64,000 bases of DNA from Phycisphaeraceae bacterium (GCA_029260655.1 JAJDCU010000042.1:36424-100423); one strand, 5' to 3'; counted from the first letter of the stretch, positions 32,296-41,643 are shown. The notes: a model not told the origin generated them from the sequence alone. Numbers and translations are program-made.

Positions 32296-33960
32296 GTGTT
32301 TTACTTACTCGGGGTGTTGATCCGTATGCGGTCGGTGTTAGCGATTCTTATACTAAGTGTTGTCTCCACGGCGGCGCAGGCGCAGGACATCGGCACGCCG
32401 GCTTCGGGTAAGGGCGCGCGCTGGTGGGACGGTGCGGTGTTCTACGAAGTCTTCGTCCGCTCGTTTGCCGACTCGACCGACGGGCCGCTTGCCGATGACG
32501 GGATCGGCGATCTGCGCGGGCTGATCGACAAGCTCGACTACCTCAATGACGGCGACCCCGACACTCACGACGACTTGGGCGTGACCGGGATCTGGTTGAT
32601 GCCGATCATGCAGTCATCCAGCTACCACGGGTATGACACCACCGATTACTACGCGGTCGAAGACGACTACGGGACCAACGAAGATTTCCGCGAGTTGATG
32701 GAAGCGGCGCACAGCCGGGGCATCCGCGTGATCGTTGACCTGGTGTTGAATCATTCATCGCGTGAGCATCCGTGGTTCCGGGGCTCGGCCGACCCGCGTT
32801 CGGCGCACCACGACTGGTATCTCTGGTCCAAGCGTAAGCCCGACTACAAAGGGCCCTGGGGCCAGGATGTCTGGCACGGGCTGGACGGCATGTATTACTA
32901 CGGCGTGTTCAGCACGAGCATGCCTGACCTGAACTACAAGAACCCGGCGGTGACCCGGCAGATGTTAGATGTCACGCGCTTCTGGCTGGAGGACATGGGG
33001 GCCGACGGGTTCAGGCTCGACGCGATCAAGCACATGATCGAGCGTGGCGAGCAGCAGGAGCACACCCGTGCGACTCATCAATGGTTGCGGGGGTTCTACA
33101 CTTTCTACAAAGAGGTGAACCCTCAGGCGCTGGCGGTGGGGGAGGTCTGGACGGGCTCGAAGACGGTGTCGGCCTACGTCGGAGACCAGATGGATCTGGC
33201 GTTTGAGTTCGACTTGGCGTACGCGACGATGCACGCGGCGAACACCGGTGAGCGGGCCCGGCTGGCTAAGACGGCGGCGGCGGTTTTGCGGCTGTTCCCG
33301 CGCAGGCAGTACGCCACATTCCTAGCCAACCACGACATGGACCGCGCGGCGTCTCAGTTCGGCGGGGACATGGCCAAGGCCAAGCTGGCGGCGACGATCC
33401 AGTTGACCAGCCCCGGCGTGCCGTTTGTGTATTACGGCGAGGAAATCGGGATGTCCGGGCACGGCCCGCACCCGGATATCCGAAGCCCGATGCAGTGGAC
33501 GCCTGATCCGGGCGCCGGGTTCTCGGCCGTGAACCCCTGGCACCGGGTCAACAGCGACCATCAGCAAGTCAATGTGCAGACCCAGGCGGACGACGAGGGC
33601 TCACTGTTACACCTGTACCGCCGGCTGATCCGGCTCCGACAGGAGCACCCGGCGCTGTCGGTCGGCGACTTTCGGCCGGTCGATGCCGGCCACGGGTCCG
33701 TGTACGCCTATTGGCGTCTGTACAAGGGCGAAGCCATGCTGGTGATCATCAACCTCTCGGATGCGCCGGTCGACCGTTACGGATTAGCGCTGAGTCACAG
33801 ACAGGTCGCCGGCGCAGCCGGGGCCGTCGAACTGTTGCATGGGGTGGACCTCTTGCCACAAGGAGGGGCTAATGAGATGGGCGGCGGCGGGTATCAACCG
33901 ATCGGTGTGCTGGCTCCCCGGACCGGGTATGTGTTAGATCTGACGGCTGAGAGCCCTTAA
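32296..33960 (+). CDS. Secreted alpha-amylase family (GH13) enzyme
   Basis: 554 residues from GTG 32296, chosen because a perfect AAAGGAG lies 5 bases upstream; the ATG at 32281 precedes that site and the ATG at 32326 lacks one. Signal peptide SVLAILILSVVSTAAQAQ. The four GH13 regions are present: DLVLNHSS (I), GFRLDAIKH with nucleophile Asp242 (II), GEVWTG with acid/base Glu283 (III), and LANHDMDR with Asp347 (IV). KDKLDYLND-like early region and the C-terminal beta domain (VIINLSDAP) complete the fold. GH13 enzymes hydrolyse or transglycosylate alpha-1,4-glucans. The exact specificity cannot be read; it resembles oligosaccharide-acting alpha-glucosidase-like or amylase members. Exported, so it probably degrades external glucans. 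Confidence 0.93.
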   Translation: MFYLLGVLIRMRSVLAILILSVVSTAAQAQDIGTPASGKGARWWDGAVFYEVFVRSFADSTDGPLADDGIGDLRGLIDKLDYLNDGDPDTHDDLGVTGIWLMPIMQSSSYHGYDTTDYYAVEDDYGTNEDFRELMEAAHSRGIRVIVDLVLNHSSREHPWFRGSADPRSAHHDWYLWSKRKPDYKGPWGQDVWHGLDGMYYYGVFSTSMPDLNYKNPAVTRQMLDVTRFWLEDMGADGFRLDAIKHMIERGEQQEHTRATHQWLRGFYTFYKEVNPQALAVGEVWTGSKTVSAYVGDQMDLAFEFDLAYATMHAANTGERARLAKTAAAVLRLFPRRQYATFLANHDMDRAASQFGGDMAKAKLAATIQLTSPGVPFVYYGEEIGMSGHGPHPDIRSPMQWTPDPGAGFSAVNPWHRVNSDHQQVNVQTQADDEGSLLHLYRRLIRLRQEHPALSVGDFRPVDAGHGSVYAYWRLYKGEAMLVIINLSDAPVDRYGLALSHRQVAGAAGAVELLHGVDLLPQGGANEMGGGGYQPIGVLAPRTGYVLDLTAESP

Positions 33961-34319
33961 CGACGGCACCGGGGGATGGGGGTGGGTTGGAGCACGGCAG
34001 CTTCTTGAGAGGCCCAACCCCGATTTCGCCGCAAGCTAAGGGCTTGTCAGGAGTTGGCTCTCCAGATCTCGCGTCGTTGGCTTGACTTTCAGCACCGGCG
34101 TTCACGGGCTACGCTGGACCAAGCTGGCCAGGTGCATGACCCGCGAGCATGGGTTAAAATGCCACGCTACCCGGTTTCCTCGGGAGGGTCGATGCCATCG
34201 CTTGGCATCGCGTGGAAAACCCCGGGCGGGCGTTCTGTTCCGACGGTGCCGTCGAGCCTGATCGGCGGCGTGGCCCGTGGGGATATTTGAGACCACCTTG
34301 ATGGTGATGAGGAGTTGTT
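33961..34319. other. Intergenic region between amylase and pilT
   Basis: 359 bases without a convincing gene. One clear hairpin, CGATGCCA-TCGCT-TGGCATCG (34190-34210), lies about 110 bases before pilT and could be an amylase 3' end or a regulatory stem in the pilT leader. TTAAAAT at 34154-34160 is a possible -10-like element. Confidence 0.4.
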
Positions 34320-35465
34320 GTGCCTGAATCTTCGATGCATGACTCGATGGTGATTGACCACGTGGACGAGCAGCGTTCGCTGGCGGATTCCAAGCTTGCT
34401 AAGTATTTCGAGGCCGCGGTCAAGTTCGAGTCGTCGGACCTGATCATGCGGGCCGGCCACGTCCCTAAGCTGCGTTTGAAGGGGGCGCTGAAGAACCTGG
34501 ACGTCCCGCCGATTCCGAGCAAGGAGTTTGAGCGTGCGATCGAGTCGTCGCTGAGCGAGTCGCAGTGGAAGTGGTACGCCGAGCACGGCTCACTGGATCT
34601 CGGGGTCGACTTTGAGATCAAGGGTCAGATCCACCGCTTCCGTATCAACATCTTCCGCACCCGAGGCCGTAGCGGCATCGCCGCCCGACGTGTCAGCGCT
34701 GAGATCCTTAACCTGGATGACCTGTACATGCCCAAGTCGATGTACAAGCTCTGCGAGTTGCACCACGGGCTGGTCCTGCTGTGCGGGGTGACCGGCAGCG
34801 GCAAGAGCACGACGATCGCGGCGCTGCTGGACCACATCAACAAGAACCGGGCCTGCCATATCCTCACGATCGAAGATCCGATTGAGTACCTGTTCGAGGA
34901 CAAGAAGGCGATCATCAACCAGCGTGAGGTCGGGCTGGATGTGCCGACGTTCCCGATCGCGCTGCGTGCGTTGGTGCGGGAGAACCCGGATGTGGTGCTG
35001 ATCGGCGAGATGCGCGACAAGGAGACGTTCGAGGCGGCCCTCCAGGCGGCGGAGACCGGGCACCTGGTGTTCGGGACGATCCACGCCTCCAGCGCGGCCC
35101 AGGCGTTTGGCCGTATCTACGACCTGTTCCCTCAGGAGGAGCGTGAGGCGATCCGCAACCTCCTGGCGTTCCAGCTCCAGGCGTTTGTGTATCAGAAGCT
35201 CCTGCCGACGCTGATGCCGGATGTTCAGCGTGTCCCGGCGGTGGAAATCCTGCTGCAGAGCCCGCCGACGCGGAAATATATCCTCGAAGGCCGGGAGGAC
35301 GAGCTGCCCGAGGTGATGAAGACCCACCGGGACATGGGGATGCAGACGTTTTCCGACAGCCTGGTGGAACTGGTGGAGAAGCAGTACGTCCACCCGAAGG
35401 TGGCGACGGAAGTCGCGAACTCGCCGGAGGAGATCAAGATGCGTCTGCGTGGGATCACGGCATAG
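34320..35465 (+). CDS. pilT: PilT-like twitching motility/retraction ATPase
   Basis: 381 residues, GTG start at 34320 with GAGGAG 5 bases upstream. GVTGSGKST with Lys162 is an intact Walker A. THILTIEDPIEYLFEDK-like (Asp box), REVGLDVPTFPIALRALVREN (His-box region) and VVLIGEMRDKETFEAAL (Walker B) are as in PilT/PilU. The N-terminal PAS-like domain (SDLIMRAGHVPKLRLKGAL) is also present. PilT depolymerises type IV pili. No pilB, pilC or major pilin genes occur nearby, so its partner system is elsewhere. It is the first of three genes in a row with the degenerate GspE-like and CvpA-like proteins. Confidence 0.9.
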   Translation: MPESSMHDSMVIDHVDEQRSLADSKLAKYFEAAVKFESSDLIMRAGHVPKLRLKGALKNLDVPPIPSKEFERAIESSLSESQWKWYAEHGSLDLGVDFEIKGQIHRFRINIFRTRGRSGIAARRVSAEILNLDDLYMPKSMYKLCELHHGLVLLCGVTGSGKSTTIAALLDHINKNRACHILTIEDPIEYLFEDKKAIINQREVGLDVPTFPIALRALVRENPDVVLIGEMRDKETFEAALQAAETGHLVFGTIHASSAAQAFGRIYDLFPQEEREAIRNLLAFQLQAFVYQKLLPTLMPDVQRVPAVEILLQSPPTRKYILEGREDELPEVMKTHRDMGMQTFSDSLVELVEKQYVHPKVATEVANSPEEIKMRLRGITA

Positions 35466-35620
35466 GGCGGTGGTTTAACGCCCGGGGCGTATGGGGTTAT
35501 GATTGTGTTGCCAACGGGGGGCGGGTGTCGTTCACGGGCCGGATCGGGTCAGTCCGGCAAGCCCGCTGCCAGACAACCGGACACACGCGGGCCGACCGGC
35601 CCGACCAACGAAGCGGAACT

Positions 35621-37324
35621 ATGACACCACTGCTCGCCTCGGCCGAACCCGTCTTCCTGATGAGCCTGCTCAAGCCGGTGCTGTTTGTCTTGATGTTGAT
35701 CGGCTGGGGCTGGGCCGTCAGCAACCTCGATAGCGATGCCGGCCGGTTCTACCTCAAACGCAAACTCTGGAACCTGGCGTTCCTTGGCAGCGGCGTGCTG
35801 GGCTTTGGGCTCTTGCTGCTGGTCCCGTTCTTCTTCGTGGGTTTTTTCCTCTGCCTGCTGATCGTCGGCGGTGTGGCCGGGGGTTACGTCTACTACCGCA
35901 ACAACGAGGTACCACCCGCGGCGAAGTGGGAGGTCTCGCTGGATTTCATCCGCGATCACATGGCCACGCGCGGTGCGAAGTCGGCCCAGGAGCACGCGTC
36001 GGTGGTCTTGATGAAAAAGGACGAGTCCCGCCTGCCGGTGCCCAGCCGGGACAACCCCAACGCCGAAGCGCACGCGCTGATGGAAAACCTGATGGACTTC
36101 GCCCTGCCTCGCGGTGCCGATCGCATCGACGTGCTGGTCGAGCCGTCCAAGTCCACGATCAACGTGCGCATTGACGGGGTGGTCTACCCCCAGGCTCAGA
36201 CCGAACCGGCGCTGGCGATGCGGTTGGTGGACTACCTCAAGTCTTCGCTGAGTCTGGATATGGAAGACCGCCGCAAAAAACAGGGCGGGCTGCTCAAGGT
36301 CGACGCCGGGGACCTGGGTCGACACACCCTGGACATCACGACCTCGGGCTCCTCACGCGGGCTTGGCATGAGCCTGAGTGTCGACCCGGACATGCGGACG
36401 CAGATGCCCCTTGAGCAACTGGGCATGCTCGAGCCGCAGCAGCAGAAGATCCGGCAGCTGCTCAGCTCGGTCGGCGGGGTGGTCGTCGTCGCCGCGCCCC
36501 CGAGCCAGGGTACGACCACCATGCTCTACAGCATGCTCAGCGAGCACGACCCCTACACCTGCAGCGTCGTCACGATGGAAGACGCCGTGACCTGGGAGCT
36601 GGAGGGCGTCAACCACATGGTGATGGACGAAAGCGTCCCGCCGGAGAAGTTCAACGACAAGCTGATGGCGGTGCTCCGTGCCGACCCGCAGGTGCTGTAC
36701 CTGACCCGGTTCGCCGATTCCAGAACCCCCGGCCATCTCGCCTCGGGCACCGAAGAATGCCGGATCTACCTGCCCATCGAGGCCGACGACACCTTCTCCG
36801 GGCTGCGCGCCTGGGTCAAGGCCGTCGGCGACCGTAAGCTGGGGGCCAAGTCAATCACGGCTGTGATCTCACAGCGCCTCGTCCGCCGGCTGTGTCACAC
36901 CTGCCGGACGTCCTTCGTCCCGGACCCCGCCGCCTTGAAAAAACTGAACCTCCCCGGGAAGGTCGAGCAACTCTTCCGCTCCTCGGGTAAGGTCATGGTC
37001 AAGGACAAGCCCCAGCCCTGCCCCGACTGCATGGGCCTTGGTTACCGCGGCCGGGTCGGCGTCTACGAAGTGATGACCATCGACGATCAGGCTCGTAAGT
37101 ACATCGCCACAGGCGAGAGCGACAAGCTCCGCGCCCACCTGCGCCGACAGCGGATGATCTGGCTCCAGGAGGCGGCGCTGGCCAAGGTTGTCGAGGGGAT
37201 CACCGACATCAAGGAGATCACCCGATCGCTTTCAAAAAGAAGCTCGAGTAAGTCTTCGAGAAGTTCCCGCAGCAAACGCGAGAGCAAGAGCGGCTCGGAC
37301 AGGCCCGCCGCCGTCAAGGAGTAG
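35621..37324 (+). CDS. GspE/PilB-like protein with membrane segments and degenerate nucleotide motifs
   Basis: 567 residues from ATG 35621; an earlier in-frame GTG at 35525 would add a poorly conserved leader. The N-terminus has two or three hydrophobic helices (for example LLKPVLFVLMLIGWGWAV and GVLGFGLLLLVPFFFVGFF), not typical of secretion ATPases. The central part aligns with the GspE/PilB core, but the P-loop reads APPSQGTTTMLY, with Thr298 instead of the catalytic Lys and the preceding Gly lost; Walker B reads VLYLTRFADSRT instead of VMIGEIRD-like. The four-Cys zinc motif is kept (CHTC, CPDC-MGLGYRGRVGVYEV). The C-terminus is Ser/Lys/Arg-rich. Probably a non-hydrolysing scaffold derived from a secretion ATPase. 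Confidence 0.82.
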   Translation: MTPLLASAEPVFLMSLLKPVLFVLMLIGWGWAVSNLDSDAGRFYLKRKLWNLAFLGSGVLGFGLLLLVPFFFVGFFLCLLIVGGVAGGYVYYRNNEVPPAAKWEVSLDFIRDHMATRGAKSAQEHASVVLMKKDESRLPVPSRDNPNAEAHALMENLMDFALPRGADRIDVLVEPSKSTINVRIDGVVYPQAQTEPALAMRLVDYLKSSLSLDMEDRRKKQGGLLKVDAGDLGRHTLDITTSGSSRGLGMSLSVDPDMRTQMPLEQLGMLEPQQQKIRQLLSSVGGVVVVAAPPSQGTTTMLYSMLSEHDPYTCSVVTMEDAVTWELEGVNHMVMDESVPPEKFNDKLMAVLRADPQVLYLTRFADSRTPGHLASGTEECRIYLPIEADDTFSGLRAWVKAVGDRKLGAKSITAVISQRLVRRLCHTCRTSFVPDPAALKKLNLPGKVEQLFRSSGKVMVKDKPQPCPDCMGLGYRGRVGVYEVMTIDDQARKYIATGESDKLRAHLRRQRMIWLQEAALAKVVEGITDIKEITRSLSKRSSSKSSRSSRSKRESKSGSDRPAAVKE

Positions 37325-37330
37325 CCGCAG

Positions 37331-39022
37331 ATGCCGATTACCAACATCGTGATTCTCTTATTCATCTTGGCCATGATGTACATGGGGTCGGTGCAGGGGC
37401 TGTTCTCGTCGTTCCTTCACCTGCTGGTGGTCGTCGCCGCCGGCTCGATCGCTTTCGGGGTCTGGGAGCCGCTGACTCTGGGCCTGCTGATGAAGTACAT
37501 CCCCGTGATGGCCTGGACCGTCGGCCTGCTGTTGCCGTTCGCCTTGGCGCTATTGATCTTCCGCGTCGCGACGGACAAGCTGGTCCCGACCAACGTGCAT
37601 TTTCTCCCGATCATGAACACCCTTTTCGGTGCCGGGTTCGGCTTCTTAAGCGGTGTGCTGACCGCCGGGATCGCCATCCTCGGGCTGAGCTTCCTGCCCT
37701 TCGGCACGGACTTAGGCGGCTACGCCCCCTACGCGTTCGGCTCAGGCGGGTCGGTCGACCGGACCGACAGCAAGCTCTGGCTGCCCGTCAACGACGTCGC
37801 TTCGAACTTCTACAACATGCTGTCGCGCGGCGCCTTCTCGACCCGCACCCCCTTGGCAGAGTATCAGCCCGAGCTAGCGTCCCAGGCGTCACTGGTCCGA
37901 TTGCGAGACGAGAACGTCTCCATCGTTGCCTCGCCTGATGCGGTCAAAGTCACCGGGCTATATATCCAGGATGCCACTTCGCTGACCGGCGCCAGCCCCG
38001 CGACCGCGCTGGCGCTGGGCGAAATCTTCAAACGCCCGGGCTACAAGCTGGTCCTGGTCGAAACCGAATGGACCCGAACACAGGGCACCTTCGACGGCGA
38101 CCGTTACCTGCGCCTGCCTTCCTCGCATATCCGACTGATCACACGCGCGATAGCCAACGAGAAAAGCATCACCACCCTGGCGGACCCCATCGGTTTTGCC
38201 AAGGGCGGAGAAGGCGAAAGCCGTGTCCTCTACATCTTCGATTCCGACGGCGTCAACGCCTTTGGGACGGACCCGGCGAACACCTTCACCTGGGTCTTCC
38301 TCGTCCCCGCCGAGCAGCAGCCGCGATTCCTCCTGGCCCGGCACTTGCGGCTGAGCCTGCCCGATGACGAAGGAACCGAACGGGACGCCGAGAAGGTCCT
38401 CGTCGCTCTGGGCGCTCCACCGGCGTCCCCGGCTCAGGACACCGACGACGGTGACGACGCCCAGGGGCCCACCAAGGTCGGCGATCGCACCGGCACGCGG
38501 GCAGGAACCTACGCCCTGGACATCGAGATATCCAACAAGTTCAAAGCCATCAGCAAGAACTACACCAGCGGGCTGACCCTCGGCGACGGGGTGATCCTCG
38601 AAGGCAGCGGCTCGTCCAGGAAAACCCCGAGCAACATCGGTCAGCGCGTCCGCGTCGACGCCTTCGACATCCCCGAACTCGACCGGATGGTCAGGATCAC
38701 GATCAAGCCGGATATGGCCAGCTCCCTCTTCGGCCGAAGCGTCGCCTCCGCCGCCGCGCTCCAGCCCATCTTCCTCACCGACAGCAAAGGCAAGAAGTGG
38801 CAAATTTCCGCCTACGTCTGGCGCAAGGAAAACGGCGACCAGGAGTTTTATTTCGACGCCTTCCAACCGATCCAAAACGCCAAACAACTGCCGATCGGCA
38901 AGATGGGCAAGGATGACGAGCTGTTCCTTTATTTCTCCATCTCCGTGGGCACCGAACTGGTCAGCTACGATATCGGCAGCTCCACCAGCCAGGATCTTGA
39001 GCCGCCTCTGATTGTCGAATAG
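37331..39022 (+). CDS. CvpA-like membrane protein with large soluble domain
   Basis: 563 residues. AAGGAG lies 10 bases before the ATG, only 7 bases after the previous stop. The first 120 residues contain four membrane helices, with VQGLFSSFLHLLVVVAAGSIAFGVW and LIFRVATDKLVP resembling CvpA/colicin V production proteins. The remaining 440 residues are soluble and lack a recognisable enzyme motif (segments such as YKLVLVETEWTR and GSGSSRKTPSNIGQRVRVDAF). CvpA-like proteins affect envelope functions in other bacteria, but their mechanism is unclear. Coupled with the GspE-like gene. Family call for the N-terminal part only. Confidence 0.65.
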   Translation: MPITNIVILLFILAMMYMGSVQGLFSSFLHLLVVVAAGSIAFGVWEPLTLGLLMKYIPVMAWTVGLLLPFALALLIFRVATDKLVPTNVHFLPIMNTLFGAGFGFLSGVLTAGIAILGLSFLPFGTDLGGYAPYAFGSGGSVDRTDSKLWLPVNDVASNFYNMLSRGAFSTRTPLAEYQPELASQASLVRLRDENVSIVASPDAVKVTGLYIQDATSLTGASPATALALGEIFKRPGYKLVLVETEWTRTQGTFDGDRYLRLPSSHIRLITRAIANEKSITTLADPIGFAKGGEGESRVLYIFDSDGVNAFGTDPANTFTWVFLVPAEQQPRFLLARHLRLSLPDDEGTERDAEKVLVALGAPPASPAQDTDDGDDAQGPTKVGDRTGTRAGTYALDIEISNKFKAISKNYTSGLTLGDGVILEGSGSSRKTPSNIGQRVRVDAFDIPELDRMVRITIKPDMASSLFGRSVASAAALQPIFLTDSKGKKWQISAYVWRKENGDQEFYFDAFQPIQNAKQLPIGKMGKDDELFLYFSISVGTELVSYDIGSSTSQDLEPPLIVE

Positions 39023-39060
39023 ATCGCCCCGCGGCGTATCTACCCAATCCACACCCCCCA

Positions 39061-39090
39061 AGCCCACGTCCCAAGAACGCGGGCTTTTTT
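39061..39090 (+). terminator. Rho-independent terminator before murD
   Basis: AGCCCACGT (39061-39069), loop, ACGCGGGCT (39077-39085) and a T6 run through 39090. One A-C mismatch in the stem. It terminates the CvpA-like transcript, 38 bases past the stop. Confidence 0.8.
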
Positions 39091-39156
39091 CAACAGACAC
39101 CCAAGAGCGGCGCCCCAACTCTCACCTTCTTTCCCATCCCCCGTTAAGCTATCCCC

Positions 39157-40554
39157 ATGGACCTTAGTGGTATGCGTGTGGTGGTCATGGGCCTGGGCCG
39201 GTTCGGCGGCGGGGTCGGTGTCGCACGCTACCTCGTCAAGCAAGGCGCCGACGTCCTGGTCACAGACCTGCTCGAAGCCGACAAGCTCGCCGACAGCCTC
39301 GCCCAACTCGACGGTTTGCCGATCGAATACCGGCTGGGCGAACACAATGTCAGCGACTTCACCACCTGCGACATGGTCATCGCCAACCCCGCCATCAAGC
39401 CCGGCAACCGTTTCCTCCGCGCCGCTCAGGCCGCCGGTATCCCGATCACCAGCGAGATACGTCTGCTGGTCAAGGCCCTGCCCAGCCGCCTGCGCACCAT
39501 CGGCGTCACCGGGACCGCCGGCAAGTCCACCGTCACCGCCATGATCGGGCATATCCTCAACCTAGCACTCCCCCAGCCCTCGGCTACGCCGGGGGATCGG
39601 TCCACGACAACGCGACCTAAAGTCTGGGTAGGCGGCAACCTTGGTGGGTCGCTGCTGGACAAAATCGACAACATCGGACCCGACGACTGGGTCGTTCTGG
39701 AGCTGTCCAGCTTCATGCTCCACGGCCTGCGCGAAGACCACTGGTCGCCGCACATCGCGGTCGTCACCAATATCAGCCCCAATCATCTGGATTGGCACGG
39801 ATCGTTTGATGCCTATCTCGCCGACAAGCAGGTGATCTTTGATTACCAGAAGGACGTGGACTGCGCCGTCTTGCCGGGCTGGCAACGTCAGCATTTTCAA
39901 TTGGATGCCGACCGCTGGCCCGACCGGGTTTTTGATTTCGACGAGCCGACTGAAGATCGTGTTCGAGCCGCCGACATGATGATCCGTCTGCCCGGCCGGC
40001 ACAACGTTTTGAACGCGGAGATTGCGACGGGGGCTTGCTCGTTCGCGGGGGTGGATCCAAAGGCCAGCAAATCAGCACTCGCCGATTTTCCCGGCCTGCC
40101 GCACCGGCTTCAGTTTGTGTTGGAGCACAACGACGTTCGTTATTTCAACGACTCCAAATGCACGACGCCCGAGGCGGCAAAGTTAGCGATCGAGAGTTTT
40201 GAACCAGGGACGGTCCACATCATCCTCGGCGGATACGACAAGGGCAGCGACCTTCAGCCGCTTGCCGGTTTCGCGGCGCAGCGGTGTGCAGGTCTCTACA
40301 CGATCGGTGCGACGGGTGATGTGATCGCTGCGACGGCCAAAGACGCCTCCGCCGGGGGCGGTTTATCTAAGGGCGCCAAGGCCTCTGTGGTTCGTTGCGG
40401 GGAGCTCGAAGCCGCGGTGCGCCAAGCCGTCCAATGCGCACGACCCGGTCATGTTGTGTTGCTAAGCCCCGCCTGTGCAAGCTGGGACCAGTTCGATCAT
40501 TACGAACAGCGCGGCGAGCGCTTTATCGAATGGGTCAAGCAGGCGGCGGAGTAA
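39157..40554 (+). CDS. murD: UDP-N-acetylmuramoylalanine--D-glutamate ligase
   Basis: 465 residues. MVMGLGRFGGGVGVARYL is the N-terminal Rossmann-like UDP-binding motif, VTGTAGKST (standard VTGTNGKST) the ATP loop, and SSFMLHG, NISPNHLDWHG and GGYDKGSDLQPL are conserved MurD blocks. It adds D-glutamate to UDP-MurNAc-L-Ala in peptidoglycan synthesis, which supports a murein-containing organism. A Pro/Ser/Thr-rich insertion (PQPSATPGDRSTTTRPK) follows the ATP-loop helix and is encoded by GC-rich, partly self-complementary DNA. Single gene, not in a mur cluster here. Its stop codon abuts the second copy of the interspersed repeat. Confidence 0.94.
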   Translation: MDLSGMRVVVMGLGRFGGGVGVARYLVKQGADVLVTDLLEADKLADSLAQLDGLPIEYRLGEHNVSDFTTCDMVIANPAIKPGNRFLRAAQAAGIPITSEIRLLVKALPSRLRTIGVTGTAGKSTVTAMIGHILNLALPQPSATPGDRSTTTRPKVWVGGNLGGSLLDKIDNIGPDDWVVLELSSFMLHGLREDHWSPHIAVVTNISPNHLDWHGSFDAYLADKQVIFDYQKDVDCAVLPGWQRQHFQLDADRWPDRVFDFDEPTEDRVRAADMMIRLPGRHNVLNAEIATGACSFAGVDPKASKSALADFPGLPHRLQFVLEHNDVRYFNDSKCTTPEAAKLAIESFEPGTVHIILGGYDKGSDLQPLAGFAAQRCAGLYTIGATGDVIAATAKDASAGGGLSKGAKASVVRCGELEAAVRQAVQCARPGHVVLLSPACASWDQFDHYEQRGERFIEWVKQAAE

Positions 40555-40692
40555 CCGCGAAGATACGAAGGCTACGAAGACGGGAACAGGGATAAACGCA
40601 GATGAGCGCAGATAAGAATCGGGTTCCGATCCGATTTAGGTTCATAGGCGTTCATCCGCGGCTGATCTTCTGCGCGCTTCGTGGTTAATCCG
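40554..40692. repeat. Interspersed intergenic repeat, copy 2
   Basis: Begins with ACCGCGAAGATACGAAGGC (40554-40572), matching copy 1 at 18868-18886, then CGCAGATGAGCGCAGAT (40598-40614) and ends with GCGCGCTTCGTGGTTAATCC. Its two ends are partly inverted (CGAAG versus CTTCG), as in miniature inverted-repeat elements. Confidence 0.6.
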
Positions 40693-40718
40693 GTTTTCGT
40701 GGATGATGGCAGGGAGAT

Positions 40719-40752
40719 AAAAAAGCCCCGGCCTTGTGGGAGAGGACGGGGC
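40719..40752 (-). terminator. Terminator of htpX
   Basis: GCCCCG (40725-40730) pairs with CGGGGC (40747-40752); on the minus strand the stem is followed by a run of six T (40724-40719). It lies 60 bases past the htpX stop. A larger pairing of the same left arm with GGCCGGCGGGGC (near 40799-40811) is also possible. Confidence 0.6.
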
Positions 40753-40812
40753 GGAGGGGAGAAAGAGACTCGTGGAGGCCGGCCACACGCCCAAAGGCGG
40801 GCCGGCGGGGCT

Positions 40813-41643
40813 TTACAACAGTTCACGGAGCTTGGCGACGCGGTCGGCGGTCTTGGGATGGGTCGAAAACAGGCTAGCCATCCCCCCGGCGGCCAGGGGC
40901 ATCACGATGAACATGTGGTTCTGCGTGGGCATCTGGTTATGCATCGGCACCCTGCGGGCTGTGGCTTCAAGTTTCTGTAGCGCCGAGATCAACCCGGCGG
41001 GGGTCCCGGCGATCTGGGCCCCGTCTGCGTCCGCGACGTATTCCCGGCTGCGGCTGATCGCCAACTGGATGACCGTCGCCGCAAGCGGTGCCAGGATCAC
41101 GAATAACAGCGCCAGTCCTGGGTGCACGTCCCGGCTGCGACCGCCGAACATGAACACCCAGCCAAGGGCGCTGATCGCCCCGGCGATGGTCGCCGCGACC
41201 GTCGAGATCAGCGTGTCACGGTTCTTCACGTGCGCCAGCTCGTGGGCCATCACCCCTTCAAGCTCATCGTAGGTCAGCAGCTTCAGCGCCCCCTGGGTGA
41301 CTGCGACGGCGGCCTTGCGGGGGTTGCGCCCGGTCGCGAAGGCGTTAGGCGCTTCCTGCGGGCAGACGTAGACCCTGGGTATCGGCAGCCCGGCGTTGTT
41401 GGCCAGCCGGCCGACCATCTCGATCAGGTCCGGCGCGGTCTGCGCGTTAACCTGCTTACCCCGCATCGACGCGATCGCGATCTTGTCGCTGTAGAAGTAG
41501 GCGATGACGTTGCCGAGTCCGCCGAGGATGAACGCGAAGACAAGCCCCTGGGTCCCGCCCAGCAGGTGCCCCGCCAGCAGGATCAGCCCGAACAACAGCC
41601 CCAGCAGAGCCGCCGTCTTGGTGTTATTCATGAACCGAGTCAT
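40813..41643 (-). CDS. htpX: HtpX-like membrane zinc metalloprotease
   Basis: 276 residues from ATG 41643, with AGGAG 8 bases upstream; the open frame extends to 41985 but is not needed. Four hydrophobic segments; HELAH is the zinc-binding/catalytic HExxH motif, and Glu in SREYVADADGA is the third ligand. ATGRNPRKAAVAVTQGAL and PMHNQMP are typical. HtpX degrades misfolded membrane proteins and is often stress-induced. Single gene, convergent with murD across the repeat and terminator. Confidence 0.94.
   Translation of the reverse strand: MTRFMNNTKTAALLGLLFGLILLAGHLLGGTQGLVFAFILGGLGNVIAYFYSDKIAIASMRGKQVNAQTAPDLIEMVGRLANNAGLPIPRVYVCPQEAPNAFATGRNPRKAAVAVTQGALKLLTYDELEGVMAHELAHVKNRDTLISTVAATIAGAISALGWVFMFGGRSRDVHPGLALLFVILAPLAATVIQLAISRSREYVADADGAQIAGTPAGLISALQKLEATARRVPMHNQMPTQNHMFIVMPLAAGGMASLFSTHPKTADRVAKLRELL

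Noticed and set aside
37958..39118. 386-codon minus-strand frame
   Set aside because: Antisense to the CvpA-like gene and runs over its terminator.
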